Shown here piece by piece: positions 1 through 6,786 of a stretch of DNA of 41,185 nt; within the stretch, counting starts at the first letter, position 1; every line of letters starts with the position of its first letter. The notes under the pieces were generated by a model that was given only the letters and a program-made list of their open reading frames with translations, was not told where the DNA came from and made no database searches. The DNA is from Ornithinibacillus californiensis (lineage in GTDB: Bacteria > Bacillota > Bacilli > Bacillales > Amphibacillaceae): positions 1 through 41,185 of the forward strand of contig NZ_LDUE01000013.1 in assembly GCF_001038485.1 (NCBI RefSeq), given 5' to 3'. The position numbers were made by a program, and so were the translations under genes.

Positions 1-153
1 ACACCAATCATTCATAGGAAAGTTCTTAGCAAAGAAGCTGCTAGCTTCTGTATTTCATAATTTAAGAAAAAACAGGGTATGTTTCTTCTTGACATACTGG
101 TTGTTTTGTTCAGTTTTCAAGGAGCAAAATCTTTGTCGTTTATTTTAGCGACA
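1..153 (-). other. probable rRNA operon leader (16S gene lies left of window)
   Basis: Read on the minus strand, this stretch follows a near-consensus promoter. It carries the short motif CTTGAAAACTGAACAAAAC (around 104-122), which resembles the conserved leader/spacer sequence near 16S genes of Bacilli. No protein-coding potential is apparent. The identification as an rrn leader rests on this motif and the promoter arrangement; no mature rRNA sequence is inside the window. Confidence 0.5.
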
Positions 154-159
154 AGAATT

Positions 160-188
160 ATAATATCAAATTCGACAAAATGTGTCAA
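160..188 (-). promoter_or_regulatory. sigma-A promoter (rrn P2-like)
   Basis: On the minus strand a perfect -35 TTGACA (183-188) is separated by exactly 17 bp from TATTAT (160-165). This is one of the strongest promoter matches in the window and fires leftwards into the presumed rRNA leader. Confidence 0.75.
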
Positions 189-237
189 CAACTTTTTTTA
201 TTATTTTTCTTGAAGTCTATTAAAAGCGACAAGTTAT

Positions 238-267
238 ATCCTACCACGCTATCAGTCTCAAAGTCAA
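238..267 (-). promoter_or_regulatory. possible second upstream promoter (rrn P1-like)
   Basis: Minus-strand TTGACT (262-267), an 18-bp spacer and TAGGAT (238-243). It lies 78 bp upstream of the strong promoter, similar to the P1/P2 spacing of Bacillus rRNA operons. The -10 is weak, so this is tentative. Confidence 0.35.
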
Positions 268-569
268 TCACTTTTTAAAATTAACATTTATATTAACCAC
301 TATTTCGCGGGGCAGGAGATTAATATACCATGGTTAGGTAACTATTGCAATACTAATAGAATATCCAGTTATATCCAATATTTTCTCCAACACTTGCAAG
401 CTATAAGTCTAGTAACTAATTCTACTATATAAACTTATCAGGTACCGACTTAACTAACTTGCAACAGAACAAGAGCCAGTAACTACTATACTTAAATGGT
501 TTGTTTTCTAATAAAAGAAATTAGCTCAATATCATTATGCTTATATAAAAGAAACAAAAAAACATTCAT
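268..569. other. intergenic stretch, nothing recognised
   Basis: About 300 bases of AT-rich sequence between the presumed rRNA promoters and the stop codon of the hydrolase-like regulator. No coding region, RNA gene, clear terminator or repeat was recognised. Confidence 0.5.
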
Positions 570-1868
570 TTACTGCAACAACCCCAAGCGCTTCTCCAAC
601 TCAAACTGTATATCCCTAGTCCAATCCATTGGTAAGTCTGAAAACAACTGATTTTCAGGCACCACTCGAATTCCATTCATAGCCTCTATTACATCACAAC
701 GTATTTCTGCCTTATCATTGATCCAAACATATTGCGTATCCGTGAAGATAAATTCTTCTAAGCCAGCGTTCTTTAGTAATGTTCGTAAATGGTGAATGGC
801 CACACGAAGTAAGTTCTGGGCATTTTGTTCACTAGAGTTTGGCCATAAAGCTTCATATACTTTCCCTTTAGATGACCGACCATAATACGTAAGATAGGCT
901 AGCAATTCTTTTGCCTTTCGTTGATTCCATTTCCCATAGACAATCTTGCCGTTTACTTTCATTTCAAACACCGTTAAAAAATCTACCCGAATGAATAATT
1001 TCTCTTTTCGATTTAATTCCTTATGGAGTAATGATAAATATGGTAAGTCTAGCCCTACCACACCGCCGCTTGAAAGATATGTATGTTGCTCAATAAATTC
1101 ATGAATAATGGTAGCTACTTCCTTTGGTTGATCGACATGTACCAGATTGGAGGCATTTCTAATTATTTTCGTCCGGACATCTGGTAAATACTTTGCACTT
1201 AGACTAGTTAGCTCTGGTGGATAATTAACATCCAATTCCCCATTAAGAAGTAAGGTTGGAATAGTGAACTTCGTTAGTTTTTCCAACGAAATGGCGTTTG
1301 CATTTAAGCGAAAAATATCAATATATAACTCTAAGTTAACCTTATCGAAAGCCGACAAAATAATCTCATGTTTTTCTTCTGAATGATTCGCCATGATTTG
1401 TGGAATCATCCATTTACCTAATTCTCTACCACTCATTCCTTTGATTTGTTCGGCACGAAATTGTATTCCTTTTTCCGCAACCTCTTTAGGATAATAAAAT
1501 GGTGTAGAAAGCACGGTTACTGTTTTCGGCTTAACAATCCCCCGACTGACCAGTTCCACTGTTAGCTGTGCTCCAATTCCATGAGCGACGATATGGAAGT
1601 TATTTATACGTTCTTTATCAAGCAAAACAAGGAAGTCGTTGATCAATACTTGCCAGTTTTCTTCATCACTTGAATAAAAAGTTCCATCTGATTGTCCATG
1701 CCAGCGTAAATCATAACTTAGTAGTTGATAGTTTTCTAGATACGGTAATAAAAAATTAAATTCGGTATGATCTAGCCCTACTCCGTGAAGCAAGACAATC
1801 GTATCATTCGTAGGGTTAGGTTTCATTATGTAATGGATTGATGCGTTAACTGAGTTGAATTTTGCCAT
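570..1868 (-). CDS. alpha/beta-hydrolase-fold protein fused to a winged-helix DNA-binding domain (putative transcriptional regulator)
   Basis: A 432-residue two-domain protein. Residues about 20-262 follow the alpha/beta-hydrolase plan: oxyanion region LLHGVGLD (27-33), YDLRWHGQSDG, a nucleophile elbow, an acid-position Asp213 (GELDVNYP) and His244 (NLVHVDQP). The elbow reads AHGIGA (95-100), so the usual serine of G-x-S-x-G is Gly97 and the domain is probably not a hydrolase. Residues about 293-395 resemble the OmpR/SARP winged-helix domain (GKWNQRKAKELLAYL, then LRVAIHHLRTLL). The bacterial transcriptional activation domain that follows in SARP proteins is absent. A GGAGG ribosome site sits 4 nt before the ATG. 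The gene is divergent from a membrane/PIN gene trio. I infer a ligand-sensing regulator using a dead hydrolase pocket; the ligand is unknown. Confidence 0.8.
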   Translation of the reverse strand: MAKFNSVNASIHYIMKPNPTNDTIVLLHGVGLDHTEFNFLLPYLENYQLLSYDLRWHGQSDGTFYSSDEENWQVLINDFLVLLDKERINNFHIVAHGIGAQLTVELVSRGIVKPKTVTVLSTPFYYPKEVAEKGIQFRAEQIKGMSGRELGKWMIPQIMANHSEEKHEIILSAFDKVNLELYIDIFRLNANAISLEKLTKFTIPTLLLNGELDVNYPPELTSLSAKYLPDVRTKIIRNASNLVHVDQPKEVATIIHEFIEQHTYLSSGGVVGLDLPYLSLLHKELNRKEKLFIRVDFLTVFEMKVNGKIVYGKWNQRKAKELLAYLTYYGRSSKGKVYEALWPNSSEQNAQNLLRVAIHHLRTLLKNAGLEEFIFTDTQYVWINDKAEIRCDVIEAMNGIRVVPENQLFSDLPMDWTRDIQFELEKRLGLLQ

Positions 1869-1901
1869 TTTTCCTCCAAAAGTGTAATGAGTTTGTAATA
1901 C

Positions 1902-1935
1902 GGACTTTAGTACTATTTTATCATCTATAAAGTCC
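1902..1935. promoter_or_regulatory. inverted repeat in the divergent intergenic region (candidate operator)
   Basis: GGACTTTA (1902-1909) and TAAAGTCC (1928-1935) form a perfect 8-bp inverted repeat with an 18-bp spacer. It lies in the 98-bp gap between the hydrolase-like regulator and the divergent operon, a natural place for an operator. Binding is not shown by the sequence. Confidence 0.4.
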
Positions 1936-1966
1936 TTTACAACTAAAATACAAGGGGGAAGAAAAA

Positions 1967-2290
1967 ATGGAAGGAATTTTTGCTAGTTTTGGAGGATTAT
2001 TAGTTGTTTTATTTTTGTTATTTGAAACGATTAATTGGTTCCGCCTTCAATCCTTACGTCTAAAAATCAAGTTTCAAAAGCATCACTGCACACAGGAACA
2101 AGCAGATATTATTTTGAAACGAGTACGTCTTATTTATTTCTGGTTATCTTCTGACTACTATTATAATCGCTTGCGGGAATTATACTTTTTCGTATACGAA
2201 AGCCCTGAAGTATCCTATGAAACAAAGGATGGATTGTACCACTCGTTATCCCGCCGCTTCGTTAAAGGTCTTACAAAAGCATATCAATAA
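1967..2290 (+). CDS. small membrane protein of unknown function
   Basis: A 107-residue protein that I do not recognise. One N-terminal hydrophobic segment (about residues 5-25) is followed by a basic stretch (RLQSLRLKIKFQKHH) and a soluble region rich in Tyr and Arg. This suggests a single-pass protein with a cytoplasmic tail. A GGGGGA ribosome site precedes the ATG. It is the first gene of a three-gene unit with the histidine-rich protein (22 nt downstream) and the PIN protein, divergent from the hydrolase-like regulator. No function can be assigned. Confidence 0.65.
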   Translation: MEGIFASFGGLLVVLFLLFETINWFRLQSLRLKIKFQKHHCTQEQADIILKRVRLIYFWLSSDYYYNRLRELYFFVYESPEVSYETKDGLYHSLSRRFVKGLTKAYQ

Positions 2291-2311
2291 CGTGGAAGGG
2301 AAGCTGATTAT

Positions 2312-2659
2312 ATGGAAACAATCATTTACGGTATTTTAATCGGTGGAATTATCGTGACATTTTTAATGGAACTAAAGGGAAAAGTCACCACGAAGAACAT
2401 CGAATTCAGATCTATTTTTCCGACAACAAAGGATGAATGGACAGAGCATGTATTACAAGCTACCGTCATGTCGAGAGGAATGTCGAGTATACAACACACT
2501 ACTTCAAGTTCCTACTCCACTTCTAATCATATAGACGACGACTGGCACCAATCTGGGCATGATCCTCATGACCCGTACACTAATCCGGGCTTAGATATTG
2601 TAGTGGACGAAAGCTATCACGGAATTGATCACGGTTCAGCAGATTCACATCACCACTAA
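2312..2659 (+). CDS. membrane-anchored histidine-rich protein, unknown function
   Basis: A 115-residue protein with an N-terminal membrane segment (about residues 4-20, IIYGILIGGIIVTFL). Its C-terminal half is low in complexity and rich in Ser, Asp and His: about ten histidines fall in the last 56 residues and the chain ends in HHH. Such tails commonly bind transition metals such as Zn, Ni or Cu, but that is inference. It sits between a small membrane protein and a membrane-anchored PIN protein, 22 nt on either side, so the three are probably co-transcribed. Confidence 0.65.
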   Translation: METIIYGILIGGIIVTFLMELKGKVTTKNIEFRSIFPTTKDEWTEHVLQATVMSRGMSSIQHTTSSSYSTSNHIDDDWHQSGHDPHDPYTNPGLDIVVDESYHGIDHGSADSHHH

Positions 2660-2680
2660 TAAAGGAAAGGGGATAGCGTA

Positions 2681-3496
2681 TTGTTACTAGCACTTATTAT
2701 TGGATTCTTAGCGGATGCTTTCGAATTAACCGGGAAAAATCCTGCCATCATTTATATACTCACCGTAATATTACTAGCAAACTATTATCGTGTGAAGCGC
2801 CCATCTCTAATAACTAGTGGTAAAGCAGGCTGGCTATCTGCACTTGTAACTGGCCTTGGACAAATCTATGCGCAAAAGAAAGTATTAGGGATTCTATTAG
2901 TACTTTTACATTTTATCGTTTATATTTTAGCCGCACAGTTGGAGAGTACACCTTTAGTATTGTCTTGGGTTGCCCTTACTGTTTTATCGGTTATTCATGC
3001 GAATATCACTGCAAGTAAGGTAAACGATACAATGGCCAAAAAAGCCCTACAAAGGCTCGCCGTTTTAAAATATCGCAATCTCATGTCTACCCTTAAGTCA
3101 GGCGTTGCCATTGTACCTGATACAAATATTCTAATGCATGAACAATTGATGCTCGTCTCTGCATTCCGGGATAGTAATCTGAAGCTTTATATTAGTAAAC
3201 AAGTGATGAAAGAGCTCGACGGGTTAAAAAACAATGATAAACCTGGTGTTAGAAAGTCGGCTCAGCTTGGATTTGATTTATTAGAAATGTATCAGGAAGC
3301 AGGTAGAGTGAAGTTTGTTGAGGTACCAGATTTCAACTTTTTGAAAAAGCATCATCTAACAGGGGGGCCAGACGAGAAAATAATCGGCTCCTGTCTTAAG
3401 CTTATAGAACAGAAAATACCAGTAGTGTTTGTTTCTAATGATAAGGGAGCAAGGATACTAGCTAGAAATAGTGACATGCCGACATTGTCGGTTTAA
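2681..3496 (+). CDS. membrane-anchored PIN-domain protein (putative ribonuclease)
   Basis: A 271-residue protein starting at TTG, with an AAAGGGG ribosome site upstream. The first ~110 residues hold several hydrophobic segments, including a TGLGQIYAQKKVLGI stretch like the short G-x-G-Q-x-Y motif of TM2-type small membrane domains. Residues about 142-271 form a PIN domain with acidic residues in the expected order: VPDTNILMHE, KELDGLKN, GGPDEKIIGS and VSNDKGARIL. PIN domains are metal-dependent, usually RNA-cleaving nucleases, and the four acidic positions look intact. Fusion to a membrane portion suggests cleavage of RNA at the membrane. No antitoxin-like partner of classical VapB type is seen next to it. 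Confidence 0.75.
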   Translation: MLLALIIGFLADAFELTGKNPAIIYILTVILLANYYRVKRPSLITSGKAGWLSALVTGLGQIYAQKKVLGILLVLLHFIVYILAAQLESTPLVLSWVALTVLSVIHANITASKVNDTMAKKALQRLAVLKYRNLMSTLKSGVAIVPDTNILMHEQLMLVSAFRDSNLKLYISKQVMKELDGLKNNDKPGVRKSAQLGFDLLEMYQEAGRVKFVEVPDFNFLKKHHLTGGPDEKIIGSCLKLIEQKIPVVFVSNDKGARILARNSDMPTLSV

Positions 3497-3501
3497 TGCA
3501 A

Positions 3502-3572
3502 AAGCAATAGGGATATTCTTATGTTTCAGATCGACTGGAGCTGAGAAATACCTCTATTGCTTATTTGTTTTA
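3502..3572 (+). terminator. probable transcription terminator of the PIN operon
   Basis: AAGCAATAG (3502-3510) pairs with CTATTGCTT (3554-3562), with an imperfect inner stem, followed by a T-rich tail. It lies just after the PIN gene and faces a convergent creatininase gene. Confidence 0.5.
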
Positions 3573-3683
3573 AGCTTCATCGCAAATATCTATTACATAA
3601 AGCTGCATTTGATAACTGATTCTAACAATCAAAAAACTCGAGAGATATCAACTTCACATCCCCCGAGTACGATCAAACTACTA

Positions 3684-4469
3684 TTAATCTCTATGAAGAA
3701 CTTCCTTCTCAGAATTCTCCTCTACCGCAATAAATTCCTCAATAAACTCACTAAGATTACTTAGTGCTTGCTGAATAATCTTCTCTCCTAATTCATAGCT
3801 ACCTTTCGTACCATCGCCAAGATTGCCATTTCTAGTAATATCTTTAAATTGATGAACTACTTTCACAAAATTACTTTTAGTTTGTTTCAATGCAAATGCA
3901 TCAACATAATCTGCCTGTTGCAGTTTATCCACTCGGACAATCTCTGGCTTTAAATAAAGGCTTTCCGACACTTCTCTTTCACAAGCATGTCCAAAATACG
4001 GGGAATCAATTTCTGCTTCAATTACTTCTTTTGCTGCATCCACAAACTTCGAATGAGCAACGGCAACATCATATTTTCTAGCTATCTTTTCTGCTGCAAC
4101 CGCTATGGTCGTCGTATTGCCACCATGTGCATTAATAAATAAAAACTTCTTAATTCCGTGATGTTGCAAGCTATTTACGATATCGTCCAATAGAGCAATT
4201 AGAGTCTCCGGCTGAAGTGTTATGGTTCCCGGAAAGTCCATATGATGTGGCGAAACACCATAATTAATGTTTGGTGCAACGACGACATTGGGGAAATTCC
4301 TTTCACCCAACAGTCGGCAGAATTCTTCGGCCCTATACGAATCACAGCCCTCTGCCAAGTGGTGTCCATGCTGTTCTTGAGCCCCCACTGGAATAATTGC
4401 TAGTTTTACAGTTTTTAACGCCTCTTCTATTTCTGGCCAAGTCATTTTTGATAGAATATATGATTGCAT
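3684..4469 (-). CDS. creatininase-family amidohydrolase
   Basis: A 261-residue protein of creatininase family length. The metal-site motifs are present: PVGAQEQHGHHLAEGCDSY (about 27-45), NYGVSPHHMDFPGT (about 69-82), the glycine-rich NAHGGN (about 114-119) and an acidic HACEREVSESL stretch (about 161-171). The family includes creatininase, mycofactocin peptide hydrolase and the FAPy-type deformylase, all metal-dependent cyclic-amide or amide hydrolases, so the substrate is uncertain. An AAGGAGG site 6 nt before the ATG fixes the start. It has its own promoter at 4535-4564 and looks monocistronic. Confidence 0.85.
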   Translation of the reverse strand: MQSYILSKMTWPEIEEALKTVKLAIIPVGAQEQHGHHLAEGCDSYRAEEFCRLLGERNFPNVVVAPNINYGVSPHHMDFPGTITLQPETLIALLDDIVNSLQHHGIKKFLFINAHGGNTTTIAVAAEKIARKYDVAVAHSKFVDAAKEVIEAEIDSPYFGHACEREVSESLYLKPEIVRVDKLQQADYVDAFALKQTKSNFVKVVHQFKDITRNGNLGDGTKGSYELGEKIIQQALSNLSEFIEEFIAVEENSEKEVLHRD

Positions 4470-4534
4470 GAAGATCCTCCTTTTAGGTGTTACTGATTTT
4501 AAATAGAATTCCGATTGCTAAACCTATTGTCATT

Positions 4535-4564
4535 ATCATACTATCAGAAAAATACCATAGTCAA
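4535..4564 (-). promoter_or_regulatory. sigma-A promoter of the creatininase-family gene
   Basis: Minus-strand TTGACT (4559-4564), an 18-bp spacer and TATGAT (4535-4540), about 65 bp upstream of the start codon. Confidence 0.6.
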
Positions 4565-4606
4565 ATATTTTTGATAATTTAATCTTTTATTACAGATGGT
4601 TCCCTT

Positions 4607-5848
4607 CTACCTCTTCTTCCACAGAGAAAGTGCAATCCCTATTATCAAACCAACAAATACATCCACAACCAACGTTGCAAAAAGAGTCATTAGAAAGATT
4701 ACTGCATCAAACGGTTCATATTTTAAAAGGTGCTTTAGCTGTTTTACATTCACTAAATTCCACACAGCAAAAATGATGATACCTGCAAGTGTCGCTTGGG
4801 GTAGATAGTAGAATAAAGGGGTTATGTAAAATATAGCTAACAACATAAAGCTGGCAGTAATAACTAAGGATAAGTTTGTCCTCGCACCTGCTTGGTAGTT
4901 CACAGCAGTTCTCGAAATGGCTCCAGCAACCGGGATAGAACCAACAAATGAACCGGTAATATTTGCAAAGCCTAATCCCATAAGTTCTTGGTTCGGGTTG
5001 ATCTTCTCCATTTCTTTGTCCGCAAGCGTGGATGCCACGGAAAAGGATTCAAAAAATGAAATGAAACTAATGATGATAGCGGTAGGCAGTAATGTAATCA
5101 GTATGTCTGATGAAGGAATAAACAGTGCTATTTCTTGAAATTCATGCGGAATTCGACCTACAATATCAACACCCATTTTGTTCAGGTTTAAAAAGTCTAC
5201 AGCCAAAATAGATATAACTATAACAATAAATGGACCTGGAGAAACCTTAAATCTTTTCTTAAAAAGAAGCAAGACAATCATGCTCCCAATTCCAAAAGAA
5301 GTAGCTAGTACATTAACGTCGGACAAATTTTGTATAAGATTGAAGATAAATGATAAGAAGTTCTCATATTTCGGAAGTGTAATCCCTAAAAAGGAGCTTA
5401 GTTGGTTTAACATAATAATTATAGCTACAGCAGAAATAAACCCGCCAATCACAGCTCGTGATACCTTGCCGAGTAAGGAACCAACCTTCAGTAGCCCCAA
5501 GACAAGTTGGATTAATCCTACCAATAAAACTAAGAAAACCATCATTTCAAGAAATTGTTCGGAGCCTGGACCAGTGACACCAGATACACCAGTAAATGCT
5601 AACAGAGAGACAACGGAGGCAGGTCCAACTGATAAATACTTTGAACTTCCGATTAATACATAAATCATTAGTGGAAAAGTTCCAGCGATTAACCCCATAC
5701 TCAGTGGAACTCCAGCAATCATTGCATAGGCCATGCTTTGTGGTAGTAATAAAAAAGTCACAACAATCCCAGCAGTCAAATCACCAGCTAGGTTAAAAGT
5801 TTGATAAGGTACAAGATTGTTCAGTCCTGGGAATTGTTTTAAAAGCAT
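4607..5848 (-). CDS. SulP-family anion transporter lacking the STAS domain
   Basis: A 413-residue polytopic membrane protein. The N-terminus has the SulP signature (DLTAGIVVTFLLLPQSMAYAMIAGVPLSMGL, shown here only as its key elements D23, G27, P37, Q38, A41) and the chain holds roughly ten to twelve hydrophobic helices. It matches the SLC26/SulP family of sulfate, bicarbonate or other anion transporters. The protein ends right after the last helix (LSLWKKR, stop), where most members continue with a ~120-residue cytoplasmic STAS domain. No remnant of STAS appears downstream, so this is either a natural STAS-less form or an old truncation. A GGGGG ribosome site lies inside a hairpin (see 5857-5883). 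Substrate is not predictable. Confidence 0.85.
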   Translation of the reverse strand: MLLKQFPGLNNLVPYQTFNLAGDLTAGIVVTFLLLPQSMAYAMIAGVPLSMGLIAGTFPLMIYVLIGSSKYLSVGPASVVSLLAFTGVSGVTGPGSEQFLEMMVFLVLLVGLIQLVLGLLKVGSLLGKVSRAVIGGFISAVAIIIMLNQLSSFLGITLPKYENFLSFIFNLIQNLSDVNVLATSFGIGSMIVLLLFKKRFKVSPGPFIVIVISILAVDFLNLNKMGVDIVGRIPHEFQEIALFIPSSDILITLLPTAIIISFISFFESFSVASTLADKEMEKINPNQELMGLGFANITGSFVGSIPVAGAISRTAVNYQAGARTNLSLVITASFMLLAIFYITPLFYYLPQATLAGIIIFAVWNLVNVKQLKHLLKYEPFDAVIFLMTLFATLVVDVFVGLIIGIALSLWKKR

Positions 5849-5856
5849 GAAAAGAG

Positions 5857-5883
5857 CCCCCTATACTTGTACTATATAAGGGG
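5857..5883 (-). promoter_or_regulatory. hairpin that could sequester the SulP ribosome binding site
   Basis: On the minus strand CCCCTTATA and TATAGGGGG can form a roughly 9-bp stem with a 9-nt loop. Its 3' arm contains the GGGGG ribosome site of the SulP gene. A TATAAT-like -10 (5893-5898) lies just upstream without a good -35. Translational control is an inference. Confidence 0.35.
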
Positions 5884-5929
5884 AATGAAAATATTATACC
5901 TAGAAAAGTAGTGGTGGACCTCGTTGAGT

Positions 5930-5941
5930 GGGGTCTGACCC
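5930..5941. repeat. short GGGGTCTGACCC palindrome-like repeat
   Basis: One copy of a short GC-rich palindromic element. Related elements occur at 6410-6423 (GGGGTCTACCCCC) and 6750-6768 (a GGGGAGTGACAGGCACCCC unit). They stand out in an AT-rich setting, and I recall similar units dispersed in intergenic DNA of Bacillaceae. Confidence 0.4.
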
Positions 5942-6083
5942 TACAACAACCATACTTCCCAATGTCTATTTCTATTATAAACCTACTCTCAGCTAGACTT
6001 TCTATTGTAATTCCTAAGCATTCAATAAACTGCCCCTCGACAATATTTGAAAAGTGACATTGCCTCTTATCTCCAAAAACATA

Positions 6084-6112
6084 TTGACAGACTCTTTTAA
6101 GTTGCATATAAT
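6084..6112 (+). promoter_or_regulatory. consensus sigma-A promoter of the aromatic operon
   Basis: Perfect TTGACA (6084-6089), a 17-bp spacer and perfect TATAAT (6107-6112). Transcription should start near 6119, giving an untranslated leader of about 670 nt that contains both T-boxes. Confidence 0.9.
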
Positions 6113-6159
6113 GTGAAACAATAACAACTAAACAGTGAAATGAAACAAATATATGTAAA

Positions 6160-6408
6160 GGCTACGAAAGGATCGAAGTAGTGTCTTATCTCCCTGCGTC
6201 AGAGAGCTGATGGTGGTGTGAATCAGTCATAGATAAGCATGAATTACAATCCCCGAGCTTCTTTTTCTTAAAGCAGAACGTTTTATCAAGAAAAAGACGG
6301 TCATTTGATCGTTAACCAATTAGAGTGGTGAATAACTTATTCACAACTAGGGTGGTACCGCGAAAGAATTCGTCCCTACTGATTAATCATCAGTAGGGGC
6401 TTTTTTTA
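6160..6408 (+). promoter_or_regulatory. T-box riboswitch 1 (tyrosine specifier)
   Basis: A full T-box leader. The stem I loop-E elements AGTA (6177-6180) and GAA (6241-6243) are followed by the specifier TAC (6245-6247) and a purine. The antiterminator T-box AGGGTGGTACCGCG lies at 6349-6362, then an intrinsic terminator at 6374-6407. T-boxes sense uncharged tRNA, which pairs through its anticodon with the specifier and through its CCA end with the T-box bulge. The UAC codon predicts tRNA-Tyr, which fits the prephenate dehydrogenase gene downstream. Confidence 0.93.
6374..6407 (+). terminator. regulated terminator of T-box 1
   Basis: A 10-bp perfect stem CCCTACTGAT/ATCAGTAGGG (6374-6383 with 6389-6398), a 5-nt loop and seven T residues. 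The T-box sequence just upstream would form the competing antiterminator. Confidence 0.9.
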
Positions 6409-6409
6409 T

Positions 6410-6423
6410 GGGGTCTACCCCCC
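6410..6423. repeat. short GGGGTCTACCCCC repeat between the two T-boxes
   Basis: GGGGTCTACCCCC sits immediately after the T-tract of the first T-box terminator. It is related to the element at 5930-5941. Confidence 0.35.
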
Positions 6424-6447
6424 AACCTTAAATTAAATAATTTAAAA

Positions 6448-6706
6448 AGTAATGAAAGGATCGAAGTAGTGTCTTATCTCCCTGTCCAGAGAGCTGATGG
6501 TATGGTGTGAATCAGCCAAAGATAAGCATGAATTACAATCCTGGAGCTTCTTTCTCAAGGCAAAGGCAACCCTCCCACGAGAAAGACGGTCACTGATCGT
6601 TAAAAAAGATGAGAGGTGAACAACAATTCTGTTCACAATAAGGGTGGTACCGCGATGAGAATCGTCCCTGTCGTTTATATTATTACGACAGGGGCGATTT
6701 TTTTTC
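6448..6706 (+). promoter_or_regulatory. T-box riboswitch 2 (tyrosine specifier)
   Basis: A second complete T-box in tandem. The 31-nt segment at 6454-6484 is identical to that starting at 6166 in the first. GAA (6530-6532) is followed by specifier TAC (6534-6536); T-box AGGGTGGTACCGCG lies at 6641-6654 and a terminator at 6663-6705. Transcripts must be antiterminated twice by uncharged tRNA-Tyr to reach the operon, which should give tighter shut-off and a steeper response than one element. Confidence 0.93.
6663..6705 (+). terminator. regulated terminator of T-box 2
   Basis: The stem CGTCCCTGTCGT/ACGACAGGGGCG (6663-6674 with 6685-6696) is followed by a run of eight T residues. Confidence 0.9.
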
Positions 6707-6749
6707 GTATCAATAAATAGCTTTCACTCGACAAAAATCGAGTTAAATC

Positions 6750-6768
6750 GGGGAGTGACAGGCACCCC
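6750..6768. repeat. short GTGACAGGCACC-type repeat before aroG
   Basis: A GC-rich element containing GTGACAGGCACCCC just before the aroG ribosome site. The small hairpin ACTCGA/TCGAGT (6726-6743) lies next to it and has no T-run, so it is not a terminator. Confidence 0.35.
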
Positions 6769-6786
6769 AAAAGAGGAGGAAAACAA

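Noticed and set aside
3684-3764. Plus-strand reading frame ending near 3764 that begins in the PIN gene
   Set aside because: It overlaps the PIN gene end and the antisense strand of the creatininase gene, lacks a ribosome site and resembles no family.
5793-6107. Minus-strand frame of about 104 codons upstream of the SulP gene
   Set aside because: It covers the SulP promoter region and a GC-rich repeat, has no ribosome site and no recognisable sequence.
6442-6636. Minus-strand frame across the second T-box
   Set aside because: It is antisense to a conserved RNA element.
6726-6743. Hairpin ACTCGA/TCGAGT after the second T-box as a third terminator
   Set aside because: The stem is only 6 bp and no T-run follows.
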